Made by a program: the position numbers and the translations under genes. A DNA stretch of 64,000 bases from CALINB01 sp938045325 (lineage in GTDB: Bacteria > Pseudomonadota > Alphaproteobacteria > Rhodospirillales > CALINB01), in assembly GCA_038114465.1 (NCBI GenBank), contig JAYNQW010000004.1, positions 124,001 to 188,000 on the forward strand, written 5' to 3'. Below are positions 17,525-26,942 of the stretch, one piece after another; positions within the stretch are counted from its first letter, which is position 1, and every line of letters begins with the position of its first letter. The notes beneath the pieces are model-generated. The model was not told the DNA's origin, did not search any database, and worked only from the letters and a program-made list of their open reading frames with translations.

Positions 17525-18331
17525 TTACGCGCCCTGGCTATCAACAAATTTTTCCAATTCAATTGTCGATTCGACAGAAACAAATCGGGCAGGCCCTTCA
17601 GTAACTTTTAATGAAATTTTGCTGCCTTTTGGAATCTCAATAACATCATCACGGCTACATTGCTGGCAATCGCCGTCAACACTGACTTCAAGACCGCCCC
17701 GCACCAGATAAATGAACCGTTCATGTTCACTGGTATGCAGGGGTTCTTCATGTCCCATGGGCATATCGCAAAAGCCAAAATTTAACCGTTCGCCCATGAC
17801 ACGGCGGATGGTTTTGGCCGAATTTGCCGGCGCGTCGAAGGAATCTATAATGTTGTAATAGGGTGTCCCAAAACCATCGAAAATGGCCGTGGATTTCTCC
17901 GGGTCTTTTTCTTCACCGGGCCATTCACCCTTGGCATGTTTCGCCCAGACTTCTTCTTCGACAGGCGGTGCATCCGGCAGCGGCTCATCAACGGCGGCGC
18001 CCACCATCGACCACGTCGGCTCTTTAATCGCGAGATAACACATATCCCCTTCTTCGGCGGCTTTGAGCTGATGCTGCGCGCTCGGCGGCACATGCATTAG
18101 TGTTCCCGGCATGATCATGCGGCGATCCTTGCCGCACAAAGCATTCGCTTTTCCTTCAAGGATGAAGATCATGTAATCATTAGGGTGATAATGGGCTACC
18201 GATCCCGTGCTGGTTTCTTTTCGAACGTGCGCAAAGTAAATATATTTTCCGACGATTTTTCGAGTTTGCCCCGTAGACAAATGAACCGCACGCGTCCGGG
18301 CTTCATAGTTTTCGAACCGGTGAAATGTCAT
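17525..18331 (-). CDS. Bicupin protein, copy 1
   Basis: This 268-residue protein has two cupin domains. The first keeps HYHPNDYMIFILEGKA and GTLMHVPPSAQHQLK. The second keeps HTSEHERFIYLVRGGLE and DDVIEIPKGSKISLK, in which the last His of the motif is replaced by Ser. So only the first domain has a full metal site in its usual form. It is a paralogue of the next gene (18369-19166), sharing FHRFENYEAR/YHRFEDYKAR starts and a WSMVG..DEPLPDAPP linker. Bicupins of this size include ring-cleaving dioxygenases and sugar-acid isomerases; function unassigned. A GGGAGGCTACG ribosome site precedes ATG 18331. Confidence 0.82.
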   Translation of the reverse strand: MTFHRFENYEARTRAVHLSTGQTRKIVGKYIYFAHVRKETSTGSVAHYHPNDYMIFILEGKANALCGKDRRMIMPGTLMHVPPSAQHQLKAAEEGDMCYLAIKEPTWSMVGAAVDEPLPDAPPVEEEVWAKHAKGEWPGEEKDPEKSTAIFDGFGTPYYNIIDSFDAPANSAKTIRRVMGERLNFGFCDMPMGHEEPLHTSEHERFIYLVRGGLEVSVDGDCQQCSRDDVIEIPKGSKISLKVTEGPARFVSVESTIELEKFVDSQGA

Positions 18332-18368
18332 CGTAGCCTCCCTCAGTTTTAATTTATTAATTCGTTAT

Positions 18369-19166
18369 TTATTGATCGATTTTTTCTTCCAAATACGGCA
18401 TCGAAATAACGGATGCGTAACGAACAGGTCCTTTCGTTACTTTAGCGGAAAATTTACTCCCTTTCGGAATCTCTAAAACGTCGCCGGGCTCACACGATTT
18501 GGCCTCACCGGCAATATATGTCTCCAAATGTCCATTAATGAGATAGATAAATTCCTCATGGTCCGTTTTAGGACGCTCGATTTTAGTACCCTCCGGCATA
18601 TCAGAAAACTCGAACGCGAGCCTCTGCCCCTCAACCCGCCGAATTCGATTTAATGAAATCGATGGCGCATCAAACGAATCAATCACCGGATAATAACAAT
18701 GATTTAACCCGTCGAGTATCGCGGAAGATTGTTCAGGATTTTTTTCACCGCCCGGCCACTCCCCGGCGGCATATTGCTTAGCGACGTCTTCAACATCCGG
18801 CGCCTTATCTGGCAGAGCCTCATCTTCAGCAACACCCACCATCGACCAGGTTTGGTCTTTAATATAAAGATATTGCATATCTTCTTCTTCGGTTGCCTTA
18901 ACGGAATGACGGGCGTTTGGCGGAATATGAACGAACGTGCCCGCGGGAACCACACGGCGATCCCGACCGACGACGATATTCGCCTTTCCTTTGATGACGA
19001 AAACAAGCAATTCGTTGGGGTGATAATGAAGCTCTGAACCGGTGCCCGCGGCCTTTGTGACATGGCAAAAGAACATGTACTGGCCTTCAATTTTACGGTT
19101 CTGTGCCGTTGTTAAGTGAATCGCGTGGGCGCGTGCTTTATAATCTTCAAACCGGTGGTATGGCAT
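18369..19166 (-). CDS. Bicupin protein, copy 2
   Basis: About 265 residues. Cupin domain 1 has HYHPNELLVFVIKGKA and GTFVHIPPNARHSVK; domain 2 has KTDHEEFIYLINGHLE and GDVLEIPKGSKFSAK, again lacking the final His. I place the start at ATG 19166 (MPYHRFEDYK) because it aligns with the paralogue and has AAGGGAG 10 bases upstream. A more upstream ATG at 19187 would overlap that ribosome site. It is the first gene of a two-gene operon (37-bp gap). The triple small-cupin array at 5.5-6.9 kb belongs to the same superfamily but not obviously the same subfamily. Confidence 0.82.
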   Translation of the reverse strand: MPYHRFEDYKARAHAIHLTTAQNRKIEGQYMFFCHVTKAAGTGSELHYHPNELLVFVIKGKANIVVGRDRRVVPAGTFVHIPPNARHSVKATEEEDMQYLYIKDQTWSMVGVAEDEALPDKAPDVEDVAKQYAAGEWPGGEKNPEQSSAILDGLNHCYYPVIDSFDAPSISLNRIRRVEGQRLAFEFSDMPEGTKIERPKTDHEEFIYLINGHLETYIAGEAKSCEPGDVLEIPKGSKFSAKVTKGPVRYASVISMPYLEEKIDQ

Positions 19167-19318
19167 AGAATGATCACTCCCTTTCACCGCTCATCATATA
19201 CTCCTTTTAATCGATCGCAAATCCTGCGCCATATGCACATGGAACCCATCGGCAAAAAAACCGCATGATATAAACAAATTTTGCGTTTAAATTTAGATAT
19301 TTAGTATACGCAGGCCGG

Positions 19319-20092
19319 TTAAGTGAGTTGATCCATGAATTCAACCAGCTTAATACACGTCTCCGCACCATGACGTTTCGTCATTTGCAGGCGGCCTGTT
19401 TCTGAAGACAGCACTTCACTCAAATCAGCAAATAAGTCTTTCAATAACCATTGAAATGTCGATTGGGTAAGCTGCAAACTCAGCAAGTCCTGCGCCGATA
19501 TTTTTTCTGAAGCACCGGAATGATCGTTAACGAGGTCGACAAACCACGTGGCACTTTCATCGATGCTCTCCAAGTGAAGAGCTAAAGCCACTAAAGCATC
19601 AAGCGCCACATGCTGGGCATCTTTATCGCCGTAAATTTTATTCCAATCGATATTTTCTAAACTGCCATTGGCACGCTTGATGATTTCTTTCGTCATTTCC
19701 TGATAACGCTCTATCAGGCTGCGGCCCAGCAATATGTGGAGAACCGTAAAAAAACCGGGCAATACGGATCGGGATAATTGATGGTCGTCTTTAATGGCTT
19801 CGTGAGGATTAACGAGACGGTGTTCAAATGCGCGAACGATCAAGCGGCCGAAAAAATTTTCCCGCTTATCGTCTTGCACGCCGAGTGTGCGCAAAACCCT
19901 GAGATAGTCCTCAATGTCCATCTGTGTATGTTCAGTTTTATCGGCGGCTTTTGCTGGCTTTGGCTTTGCCTTAGCGGTTGTCGTCTTTTGGGCAACTTTG
20001 CCATGATCCGTTGCAGGTATAAAAAGTTCAGCAGGAGCCTCTTCGGCAGGCTGTGCTTTCTTTTGTAAGGAGGCCCCGGATTTATTCGCCAT
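19319..20092 (-). CDS. Hypothetical protein with Lys/Ala/Pro-rich N-terminus
   Basis: This 257-residue protein is not recognised. Residues 1-57 are low-complexity (KKAQPAEEAPAE, then KTTTAKAKPKPAKAADKTE) and probably disordered. The rest is strongly helical (EDYLRVLRTLGVQDDKRENF, then SVLPGFFTVLHILLGRSLIERYQ) with no Cys-metal or nucleotide motif. No signal peptide. AAGGAG-like sequence is weak before the ATG. It is transcribed away from selA and has no obvious operon partner. The helical body could be a protein-interaction domain; nothing more can be supported. Confidence 0.65.
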   Translation of the reverse strand: MANKSGASLQKKAQPAEEAPAELFIPATDHGKVAQKTTTAKAKPKPAKAADKTEHTQMDIEDYLRVLRTLGVQDDKRENFFGRLIVRAFEHRLVNPHEAIKDDHQLSRSVLPGFFTVLHILLGRSLIERYQEMTKEIIKRANGSLENIDWNKIYGDKDAQHVALDALVALALHLESIDESATWFVDLVNDHSGASEKISAQDLLSLQLTQSTFQWLLKDLFADLSEVLSSETGRLQMTKRHGAETCIKLVEFMDQLT

Positions 20093-20481
20093 GGCGTTTC
20101 ATTAACCTTCACGTCGTTTCGCTAAACCAAATTTCCAAGCAAAGTTCGATTTTGCCCGGATATGTCTACAGGGGTCCTATAAGCTAAATATATTAACAAA
20201 TAATATAATTAGCACAATATATTGGGTCCGCATTGCCGAGCACGGGGCAATGAAGAAATCGTCTTTATTTTTTTATGGAGAACCTGGCCGGGCCGATAAT
20301 GTGCCATAAACCAACCGGTTTAGCGAACGAATTTCACAATAACAAACAAGACCAACGTAATTCCTTTCAATTTTAATCAAATTGAATGGAATTTTATATT
20401 TGTGATTCGACTTGCTTGACGATCCAAGTGATGAGCCCTAGCTTACACACGTCTCATAAACCGTCGGGACCGTGTGTACCC
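20093..20481. other. 389-bp AT-rich intergenic region upstream of selA
   Basis: This is the space between a hypothetical gene (-) and selA (+) and should contain the selAB promoter. A 7-bp inverted repeat (CATTGCC with GGCAATG) lies at 20231-20252, with a T-rich stretch from 20264. The selA frame is open from 20386, but that 5' extension is not like SelA proteins. No gene is seen. Confidence 0.5.
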
Positions 20482-21915
20482 ATGACTTCCTCCAAAGCCG
20501 CTTTGGCTACCATCCCTTCTGTCGATGCTATTCTGAGATTGCCGTCTATTGAAGCGCTCATTGACACCCATGGGCGAGCGCTTGTAACCGATGCAGCACG
20601 GACGACACTTTCGGACCTTCGAAAAAAAATAACGGCAGAAAACGAATCGTCACAAATCGCCACGGACGAAGAATCGATATCGGCGGTGATATCAAGATTG
20701 TTGAAATCGTGGTCCGAACCCAGCTTGCAAAATGTTTTCAATCTTACCGGCACGGTCCTGCATACAAATCTCGGCCGGGCTTTGCTACCCGAAGTCGCCA
20801 TCGATGCCATGGTGGCGGCCGGCCGGCAAGCATCCAACCTGGAATTTAATCTCGCAACCGGCAAGCGCGGCGACCGGGACGATCACTTCAACGAAATTAT
20901 TTGCCGCTTAACGGGGGCTGAAGACGCGACGGTTGTAAACAACAATGCCGCCGCTGTCTTATTATGCTTAAACACTTTGGCTCTTCGTAAGGAGGTGCCT
21001 GTGTCGCGCGGGGAATTGATCGAAATCGGCGGATCGTTCCGCATGCCCGATATTATGAGCCGGGCGGGCTGCAAACTGATTGAGGTCGGCACGACAAACC
21101 GGACCCATCTGAAAGACTTTGAAGGCGCAATCAACGAACGGACGGCGCTTTTGATGAAGGTTCACACCAGCAACTATGCCATTGAGGGTTTCACCAAGGC
21201 AGTGCCTGAAAAAGAATTGGCCTCTCTCGCGCACAAAAACGATATTCCGTTTATCGTCGATTTGGGTAGCGGCACCCTGACTGATTTAACCCAATTCGGC
21301 CTACCGCACGAACCGATGGCCCAGGAAACATTCGCTCAAGGCGCAGATGTCGTAACTTTCAGCGGTGATAAGCTTCTCGGCGGCCCTCAAGCCGGCATTA
21401 TCGCCGGGCGGGCCGATCTGATCGCAAAAATTAAAAGCAATCCGATGAAACGGGCGATGCGACTCGATAAAGTTACGATTGCCGCCCTCACCGCCGTGCT
21501 GCAGCTATATTTGAATCCCGAAAAATTAGCGGAACGCTTGCCGACAATTAGATTACTTTCGCGGCCCCAGGATGAAATCAATAAACTTGCTGTTCAAGTA
21601 CAACCGCATTTGCAAGATTGGCTTGGCCCCGATTTTCATACCACCATTGAGGATTGCCACAGCCAAATCGGCAGCGGCTCCCTGCCCTTGGCAAAACTGC
21701 CAAGTGCTGCTCTCGTTATTCGTTCTAAGGAGGGCAAACGAAAATCGGGTGCCTTGATGCGCCGTCTTGCCGATGCTCTGCGGAAACTCCCCTGCCCGGT
21801 GATCGGCCGCATTCAGGACAATGCGTTATGGCTCGATCTGCGCTGTCTTGAAGATGAAGAAGGATTTGCCGCTCAGCTTTCCGCCAAACATGTTCCCATC
21901 GAGACGCAATCATGA
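20482..21915 (+). CDS. selA: L-seryl-tRNA(Sec) selenium transferase
   Basis: SelA converts Ser-tRNA(Sec) to Sec-tRNA(Sec) using selenophosphate, in a PLP-dependent decameric enzyme. Family marks are LPSIEALIDTHG, NLTGTVLHTNLGRALLP, VVNNNAAAVLLCLN, the phosphate-loop region and the PLP Lys in FSGDKLLGGPQAG (about residue 296). I chose ATG 20482 (477 residues), which gives a normal SelA length. The frame is open back to 20386 but the extra residues look non-coding. It overlaps selB by 4 bases (ATGA), so they are translationally coupled. selD is not in the window. Confidence 0.95.
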   Translation: MTSSKAALATIPSVDAILRLPSIEALIDTHGRALVTDAARTTLSDLRKKITAENESSQIATDEESISAVISRLLKSWSEPSLQNVFNLTGTVLHTNLGRALLPEVAIDAMVAAGRQASNLEFNLATGKRGDRDDHFNEIICRLTGAEDATVVNNNAAAVLLCLNTLALRKEVPVSRGELIEIGGSFRMPDIMSRAGCKLIEVGTTNRTHLKDFEGAINERTALLMKVHTSNYAIEGFTKAVPEKELASLAHKNDIPFIVDLGSGTLTDLTQFGLPHEPMAQETFAQGADVVTFSGDKLLGGPQAGIIAGRADLIAKIKSNPMKRAMRLDKVTIAALTAVLQLYLNPEKLAERLPTIRLLSRPQDEINKLAVQVQPHLQDWLGPDFHTTIEDCHSQIGSGSLPLAKLPSAALVIRSKEGKRKSGALMRRLADALRKLPCPVIGRIQDNALWLDLRCLEDEEGFAAQLSAKHVPIETQS

Positions 21916-23849
21916 TTGTCGCAACGGCAGGACATATCGATCACGGCAAAACACTACTGGTCAAAGCCCTGACCGGGGTCGAAACGGACCGGTTACCGGA
22001 TGAGAAGCGTCGCGGCCTGACGATCGACCTTGGCTTCGCTTACCAAGATATCGGCCAAAAAGACATCTTGGGGTTTGTCGATGTCCCTGGCCATGAAAAA
22101 TTCGTCCGCAACATGCTGGCCGGTGTCACCAATATTGACTTTGCTCTTCTTATTGTTGCCGCCGATGATGGCGTGATGCCGCAAACGATTGAACACTTAG
22201 AAATTCTCAATTTACTGGGCATCAATAACGGCGCTATCGTCATCACAAAAATAGACCGTGTTGAAAAAAACCGCGTTAACGAAGTCGATGATGAAATCGA
22301 ACAGTTGTTACAAGGTTCAACATTGCAAAACGCTCCGGTTTTTTATGTCTCAGCGTTGACAGGCGATGGCATCGAGACACTTAAATCTTATTTATATGAG
22401 GCCGCCGAAACAACCGAACAACGGCAATCCAAGGGTCACTTTCGTCTCGCCGTTGATCGTTGCTTCACGCTATCCGGTGCAGGCCTTGTCATCACCGGGT
22501 CCGTCTTTTCCGGTGAAGTACACAATGGTGATCAACTCATTGTTTCGCCGCACGGCATGCCGGCGCGGGTTCGCAGCCTACATGCCCAAAACCAGGAATC
22601 CGATACAGGGCACGCCGGGCAACGTTGCGCCCTGAATATCACGGGGCGCGACCTCAAAAAATCAGCCGTGCAACGTGGCGATTGGATTGTCTCTAAGCCC
22701 GCGCACATCCCCTCCGACCGCATCGATGTTTATGTGAAGGTACTGGCCGGAGAATCCAAACCGATCCGCCATTGGACCCCTGTGCATATCCATATAGGTG
22801 CCGCCGACATATCGGGACGAGTCGCAATACTAGAAGGCGGCTCAATCCCTTCGGGAGGGACCGGCTACGCTCAGCTGGTCTTGGATGAAAAAACCAATGT
22901 TCTTTTTGGGGACCGTTTCATCTTACGCGATCAATCTGCACGCCGGACGATCGGCGGAGGATATATACTCGATCCCTTCGCACCCAAACGCGGTCGAGCC
23001 CGGCCCGAGCGCCTCGAACAGCTGTTAGCAATGGATGACAAAGATCCAAAAACCGCTTTGGTTAAACTTTTAGAAGTTTCACCAAAAAGCATCCAAGTGA
23101 ATCAGTTCCTTGCCGCACGCGGCATTACGGAAGCAGAGGAAAATATCATCACAGAACCGGCGGATACGGTCATATTCGGATCTGATGAAAATCGCTTTGC
23201 CGCATCGAAAAATCATTGGGATGAATTAGGCGAAGAAATTAATGCCGTATTGAAAAAATGGCACAAAGAACGGCCAGAGAGCCCCGGGTTAACAGTTGAA
23301 CAGATCAGAAAACGCCTGAGCATCCGTCAAATCGCCGGCGCGCTTGAAGCCGCCATTGAAACACGGGTTGCTGAAAAACATTTAACCCGTCATAGCGAGC
23401 TGATCAGCGTGGCAGGGCACAGGCCAGCCATTCCACCGCAAGAAGAGGCGCTGTGGAAACGCGTTCAACCGATCCTCGAAGAGGCCGGCATCAGACCGCC
23501 GACGGTCCGCGAGCTCGCAAACGTTCTCGACATGAAACCCGATCAATTGCAAAAATTTCTGGACCGTACCGCCCGGCGGGGGCTCGTTCAATCCGTCGCG
23601 AAAAACCGGTATTTCACGTTGAACGCGCTGAATGAGCTGGGGTCCATGGCACAGGAGTTATCCGAAGCCAACAACGGCGGGGCTTTCAACGCTGCCGCAT
23701 TTCGCGACCGCTCGGGGATCGGCCGCAATCTAACGATCGAATTGCTTGAACACTTCGATAAGGTTAAATTGACCAAACGCCAGGGAGACCTGCGCACTGT
23801 CGTTCAACCCGTCGATAAAATTTTCCCGACACCTACGGAGACTCCATAA
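21912..23849 (+). CDS. selB: Selenocysteine-specific elongation factor SelB
   Basis: This 645-residue GTPase carries Sec-tRNA(Sec) to the ribosome at UGA codons marked by a SECIS hairpin. GTPase motifs are GHIDHGKT (P-loop), DVPGHEKFV and TKID, followed by EF-Tu-like beta-barrel domains. The C-terminal 270 residues form the winged helices that bind SECIS RNA (for example VRELANVLDMKPDQLQKFL and AAFRDRSGIGRNLTIELLEHF). It is coupled to selA by a 4-base overlap. Only 28 bp downstream is a truncated selC, showing the ancestral order selA-selB-selC. The intact tRNA now lies 25.9 kb away. Confidence 0.96.
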   Translation: MIVATAGHIDHGKTLLVKALTGVETDRLPDEKRRGLTIDLGFAYQDIGQKDILGFVDVPGHEKFVRNMLAGVTNIDFALLIVAADDGVMPQTIEHLEILNLLGINNGAIVITKIDRVEKNRVNEVDDEIEQLLQGSTLQNAPVFYVSALTGDGIETLKSYLYEAAETTEQRQSKGHFRLAVDRCFTLSGAGLVITGSVFSGEVHNGDQLIVSPHGMPARVRSLHAQNQESDTGHAGQRCALNITGRDLKKSAVQRGDWIVSKPAHIPSDRIDVYVKVLAGESKPIRHWTPVHIHIGAADISGRVAILEGGSIPSGGTGYAQLVLDEKTNVLFGDRFILRDQSARRTIGGGYILDPFAPKRGRARPERLEQLLAMDDKDPKTALVKLLEVSPKSIQVNQFLAARGITEAEENIITEPADTVIFGSDENRFAASKNHWDELGEEINAVLKKWHKERPESPGLTVEQIRKRLSIRQIAGALEAAIETRVAEKHLTRHSELISVAGHRPAIPPQEEALWKRVQPILEEAGIRPPTVRELANVLDMKPDQLQKFLDRTARRGLVQSVAKNRYFTLNALNELGSMAQELSEANNGGAFNAAAFRDRSGIGRNLTIELLEHFDKVKLTKRQGDLRTVVQPVDKIFPTPTETP

Positions 23850-23877
23850 ATGCCGGGAAAAATTTTGAATGAATTCA

Positions 23878-23917
23878 GGAAGGGAATCGGGCCCGGTGGC
23901 TCGGACGGACTTCAAAT
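23878..23917 (+). repeat. attL: 5' half of selC (tRNA-Sec), broken copy
   Basis: These 40 bases are identical to the first 40 bases of the intact selC gene (49727-49766), from the first tRNA nucleotide through the anticodon loop (ACTTCAAAT). After it the sequence diverges (TTTAAAG instead of CCGTTCA), so no tRNA can fold. It sits directly after selB, where selC is expected. I read it as the left attachment site left by integration into the anticodon-loop region of selC. Confidence 0.9.
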
Positions 23918-24031
23918 TTTAAAGCCCTGTTTTTACTGATTCACACCAGTTAACACATTCTTTTATTTTCAATATGTTAGCTGGTTACTTGTGCCTTCAT
24001 TTACCCTCTAAAACTACCCCTTTCTAATCCG

Positions 24032-24044
24032 TTGGGTGCCAATT
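24032..24044 (+). repeat. Left-end copy of the TTGGGTGCCAATT element-end repeat
   Basis: This 13-bp sequence is identical to two overlapping copies at 49652-49675 just inside the right end. Its presence about 115 bp inside attL and about 52 bp inside attR suggests integrase arm-type binding sites. Confidence 0.6.
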
Positions 24045-24122
24045 TACTCATTATTATCTAATAACGCAGCCACCCAAATATCAGGCGCGTTTTTGAATGA
24101 TGAATTCAGAAAGGAGTTAGCT

Positions 24123-25330
24123 ATGCCGACAGAAACTACCCGAAAGAAGCTTTATAATGAAGTCTGGGAACGGCCAATGGTTAAAGTCGCTGCCGATTAT
24201 GGTATTTCTGATGTTGTACTGAAAAAGATTTGCAAAAAATTCAACATTCCAGTGCCTGGCCGCGGCTATTGGGCCAAACTAGCTGCTGGTAAATCAGTAA
24301 GCCGTATTCAATTACCTCCAATCGGCGGGGATGATGGAAAAATCATAATTTCTGGCATGCCTAAGAGCCAATTGCCGACAAACGTAATCGAAGCTAAATA
24401 TCAAGCTGAAATATTTGAAAGTTTGAACGACAATAATATCGATGTCGAAGGTTTTTACTACCCGACCCACTCCTTAATAACAAAAACTAGAAATAAGCTG
24501 GAAAAACGTAAGGCTGACAAACAGGGTCTGGTCCACCTTCATAATAAATCAGATTTTTGGCTTTCCATATCTCCTGCCAGCCTTGATCGCGTTGCAATAT
24601 TTCTAAATGTATTTGTTCACGAATCTGAAAACAAAGGGTTTCAGTTCAAACCCCATGATGATGGGTTAAATATTGTTGTCAATAATGAATCCATAAGCCT
24701 TTCTATCGAAGAAAAGCTCGATAAGTCTCCACATGAACTTACAGAAAAGAGATCAATAAAATAAACAGGTGGGATAAGCGACATAGTTATCTTGATGAAA
24801 GTCCCTGGAAATCCAGCGCAAGGTTGAGAGATAACAACATCTCTAAATGGAATTACACGCCAAACGGTAAACTCGTGATAAAACTGGATCAATACTATAA
24901 CGATGGCATTCGCCGGCGTTTCTTTGATGCAAAAATACAAAAAATTGAAAGTCATCTAAACAACATAATGGTTTCCCTTGTGGCCTGCGCAGCGGCCGCA
25001 CATGAAAGAAAAATTGAAGCTGAACGCCGCCACCAAGAGTATTTGGTTGTACAGGCCAAGAGAGAAGAAAACCGTCGGAAACAGGAAATCGAGGAAATTC
25101 GAGTCAAATTTTTGGTGAAACGTTTAGATGAATGGAAGGACCTTCAGAGTATTAAAGCTTTTATCACTGATGTCGCTAAAACAGCGCCTGATATGCCTGA
25201 AGGCGAACGGCAAGCTGTATTAAACTGGGTTGACTGGGCCCAGGATTATGCGGAAAGACTAAACCCGATTAACCGCTATTATTTTGACCTAGAAAAAATC
25301 GATAAATTAAAGTCTTGGGAATTGAGTTAG
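24123..25330 (+). pseudogene. Hypothetical island protein, interrupted by a single-base frameshift
   Basis: Two ORFs in adjacent frames are the two halves of one protein of about 403 residues. The N-terminal part (start ATG 24123 with GGAG upstream) contains KLYNEVWERPMVKVAADYG and VPGRGYWAKLAAGK, a helix-turn-helix-like region. The C-terminal part, found by reading the +2 frame back to about 24746, continues INKINRWDKRHSYLDESPW and ends in a long Arg/Glu/Lys-rich coiled coil (residues about 290-340). Adding one A in the A-run at 24745-24748 joins them. This type of protein is common on mobile islands; function unknown. A sequencing error is possible. Confidence 0.75.
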
Positions 25331-25450
25331 AAACGACCCCTGGGATTTACCAGCTCTTGGGTAACTTAAAAGATCGACTCAGTGTGAAATGTGACAAATG
25401 CATTGAATTGATACCCGAATATGATCCAAGGCGATCAATCAATTGACAGG

Positions 25451-25705
25451 TTAGAAAACCTTATTGTGATCCCTGCCCTCGCCGCCATGGGACTCTTTCT
25501 TTCTCATCATCAAGAGTAACTCATAGACAATTAGCCCACCACCTATGCCGCCAACTCCATAAAGGATAAGCACGCGTACGATTTGCTCCATGGCGTGCTT
25601 TGTAGGTGTTAATACGACTAAACCCTGATCTAAAACGGCAACAACTGCTATTCCCAATAAGGCGAAGAAATACATCAGGGGATCGTGTTTCATTTTTTCA
25701 GTCAT
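25451..25705 (-). CDS. Small membrane protein, two predicted TM helices
   Basis: This 84-residue protein has hydrophobic segments at about residues 11-31 (MYFFALLGIAVVAVLDQGLV) and 45-66 (LILYGVGGIGGGLIVYELLL) and a charged C-terminal tail (RKKESHGGEGRDH). No family recognised. It follows the CPBP protease gene by 12 bp in the same direction, so it is likely co-transcribed with it. Confidence 0.6.
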   Translation of the reverse strand: MTEKMKHDPLMYFFALLGIAVVAVLDQGLVVLTPTKHAMEQIVRVLILYGVGGIGGGLIVYELLLMMRKKESHGGEGRDHNKVF

Positions 25706-25717
25706 CCTTAAGCTACC

Positions 25718-26380
25718 TTATACGAAGTGCCATACATCAATAGCGTAGTGGGCAATGATGGGCGGAATGATAGAGCGTGTTGAAATAAATAATACCATAA
25801 GAATAACACCACTGACAAAGGCCCCAACAACATTAGGCACTCCATTTGACCAATGCGTTAAGGCGAATATAAGTGATGAGGCAATAGTGAGAATGGTTGA
25901 ACTGCTCGTAAATTGCTCGATCACCCCCCTTAATACGCTTCGAGAAGAAAATTCTTCAGCAAATGCATTAAGTGCTAACCCAAAAGTGAGATCGATCCAG
26001 TAAAGGGGTGCAGAATTAACCCCTGGGTACGTAAACAGCGCTGTGCCTGGTATGAGATTTACAAGCGGTTGGCGGATAACAAATTCAACTGCAAAAAGCA
26101 GAACAATAGCAATCAGTGTGAACAATGCTGATTTGATGATGGGTGCTCTTGATTGCCCTTCATCTCCTCGTATCCAGTTGAACGATTGTTTTACATATTC
26201 CCGGAAGCTCGGCATCAATAAAACAATCGCAAGAACCAATGCCTTGGATATGTAATCAGCCAGCAGCCACTGCTCTGGTGTTTCGGCTGAAATGTAGAAA
26301 ACGTCATTAATATAAAGTGGTGCAAATAAGAGCCCCAATAAGGCAATTTCTTGGCTGCGAGAAGGAGCTTGGCGTGGCAT
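25718..26380 (-). CDS. CPBP family intramembrane glutamic endopeptidase
   Basis: This 220-residue polytopic membrane protein has the CPBP (Abi/Rce1-like) motifs in order: EEFSSRSVLRG (motif 1, paired Glu and Arg), LTHWSNG (motif 2 His) and HYAIDVWHF (motif 4 His/Asp). About six hydrophobic segments are visible. Members cleave membrane-bound substrates or act in bacteriocin self-immunity and regulation. Two copies of TGTTCTCA lie directly upstream (26400-26439), and the same motif is upstream of the XRE gene, suggesting shared control. Confidence 0.85.
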   Translation of the reverse strand: MPRQAPSRSQEIALLGLLFAPLYINDVFYISAETPEQWLLADYISKALVLAIVLLMPSFREYVKQSFNWIRGDEGQSRAPIIKSALFTLIAIVLLFAVEFVIRQPLVNLIPGTALFTYPGVNSAPLYWIDLTFGLALNAFAEEFSSRSVLRGVIEQFTSSSTILTIASSLIFALTHWSNGVPNVVGAFVSGVILMVLFISTRSIIPPIIAHYAIDVWHFV

Positions 26381-26399
26381 GTTCTACTTCTGTTTTATA

Positions 26400-26439
26400 T
26401 TTGTTCTCAAATTTGTACTAACTATGTTCTTTGTTCTCA
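26400..26439. promoter_or_regulatory. Possible XRE operator: two TTTGTTCTCA repeats upstream of the CPBP gene
   Basis: TTTGTTCTCA occurs at 26400-26409 and 26430-26439, 30 bp apart. The same core in opposite orientation (TGAGAACA) is found at 26943-26950 upstream of the XRE regulator gene. This spacing on one face of the helix, and the link to an adjacent regulator, suggest operator sites. Confidence 0.45.
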
Positions 26440-26529
26440 TGCAAATCATACAAATTGAATTATGACTTAATTATCAACCGAATCTATACAAAAGTATAAG
26501 TTTCAATGGTTTACGCCAGAAATTTATAG

Positions 26530-26919
26530 CTACTTTTTGCGTTTATCTTTTCCTGAAAAATTTTTCTTAAATTGCCTTCGCCGGTCCGGGCCGATGTAAG
26601 TGATGTTGCTGTCACAGTCCCTTATTACGATGAAATTTTTTAATTGATCGCCAGACAAAAAGTTCATCATTCCTTTTGGTTGCTTTTCACCAATGACAAG
26701 CAGATCCATTGAAATTCCAAAATATTGACTAAGGGCAATCAAAGTTAAGATGCTTGGTTCTCGCTCTCCACGCTCATATTTTAAAATGGTATCTGTTCTG
26801 AGCCCGATAACTTCGGCAATATCTTTTGCGGTCAATCGATGACGTTCGCGGAGCTTGCGAAGGTTTACACCAAATCGCTCAGAAGCTGCTTTTTCAGGGG
26901 TAGCCCTTTTTTTTGCCAT
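26530..26919 (-). CDS. XRE family transcriptional regulator
   Basis: This 129-residue protein has an N-terminal helix-turn-helix at residues about 17-70 (RFGVNLRKLRERHRLTAKDIAEV then TDTILKYERGEREPSI), typical of XRE/Cro repressors. The C-terminal half is short and basic (RRRQFKKNFSGKDKRKK) with no known effector domain. It is divergent from the integrase gene (113 bp apart). The motif TGAGAACA lies in its upstream region and recurs before the CPBP gene. It could be the missing HipB-type partner of HipA, but it is not adjacent. Confidence 0.85.
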   Translation of the reverse strand: MAKKRATPEKAASERFGVNLRKLRERHRLTAKDIAEVIGLRTDTILKYERGEREPSILTLIALSQYFGISMDLLVIGEKQPKGMMNFLSGDQLKNFIVIRDCDSNITYIGPDRRRQFKKNFSGKDKRKK

Positions 26920-26942
26920 CAGCTTATTTTGACATCTACAAA

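Noticed and set aside
23878..23950. A second tRNA-Sec gene behind selB
   Set aside because: Only the 5' 40 bases match; after the anticodon loop the sequence cannot form a variable arm, T arm or acceptor stem, so it is an att remnant.
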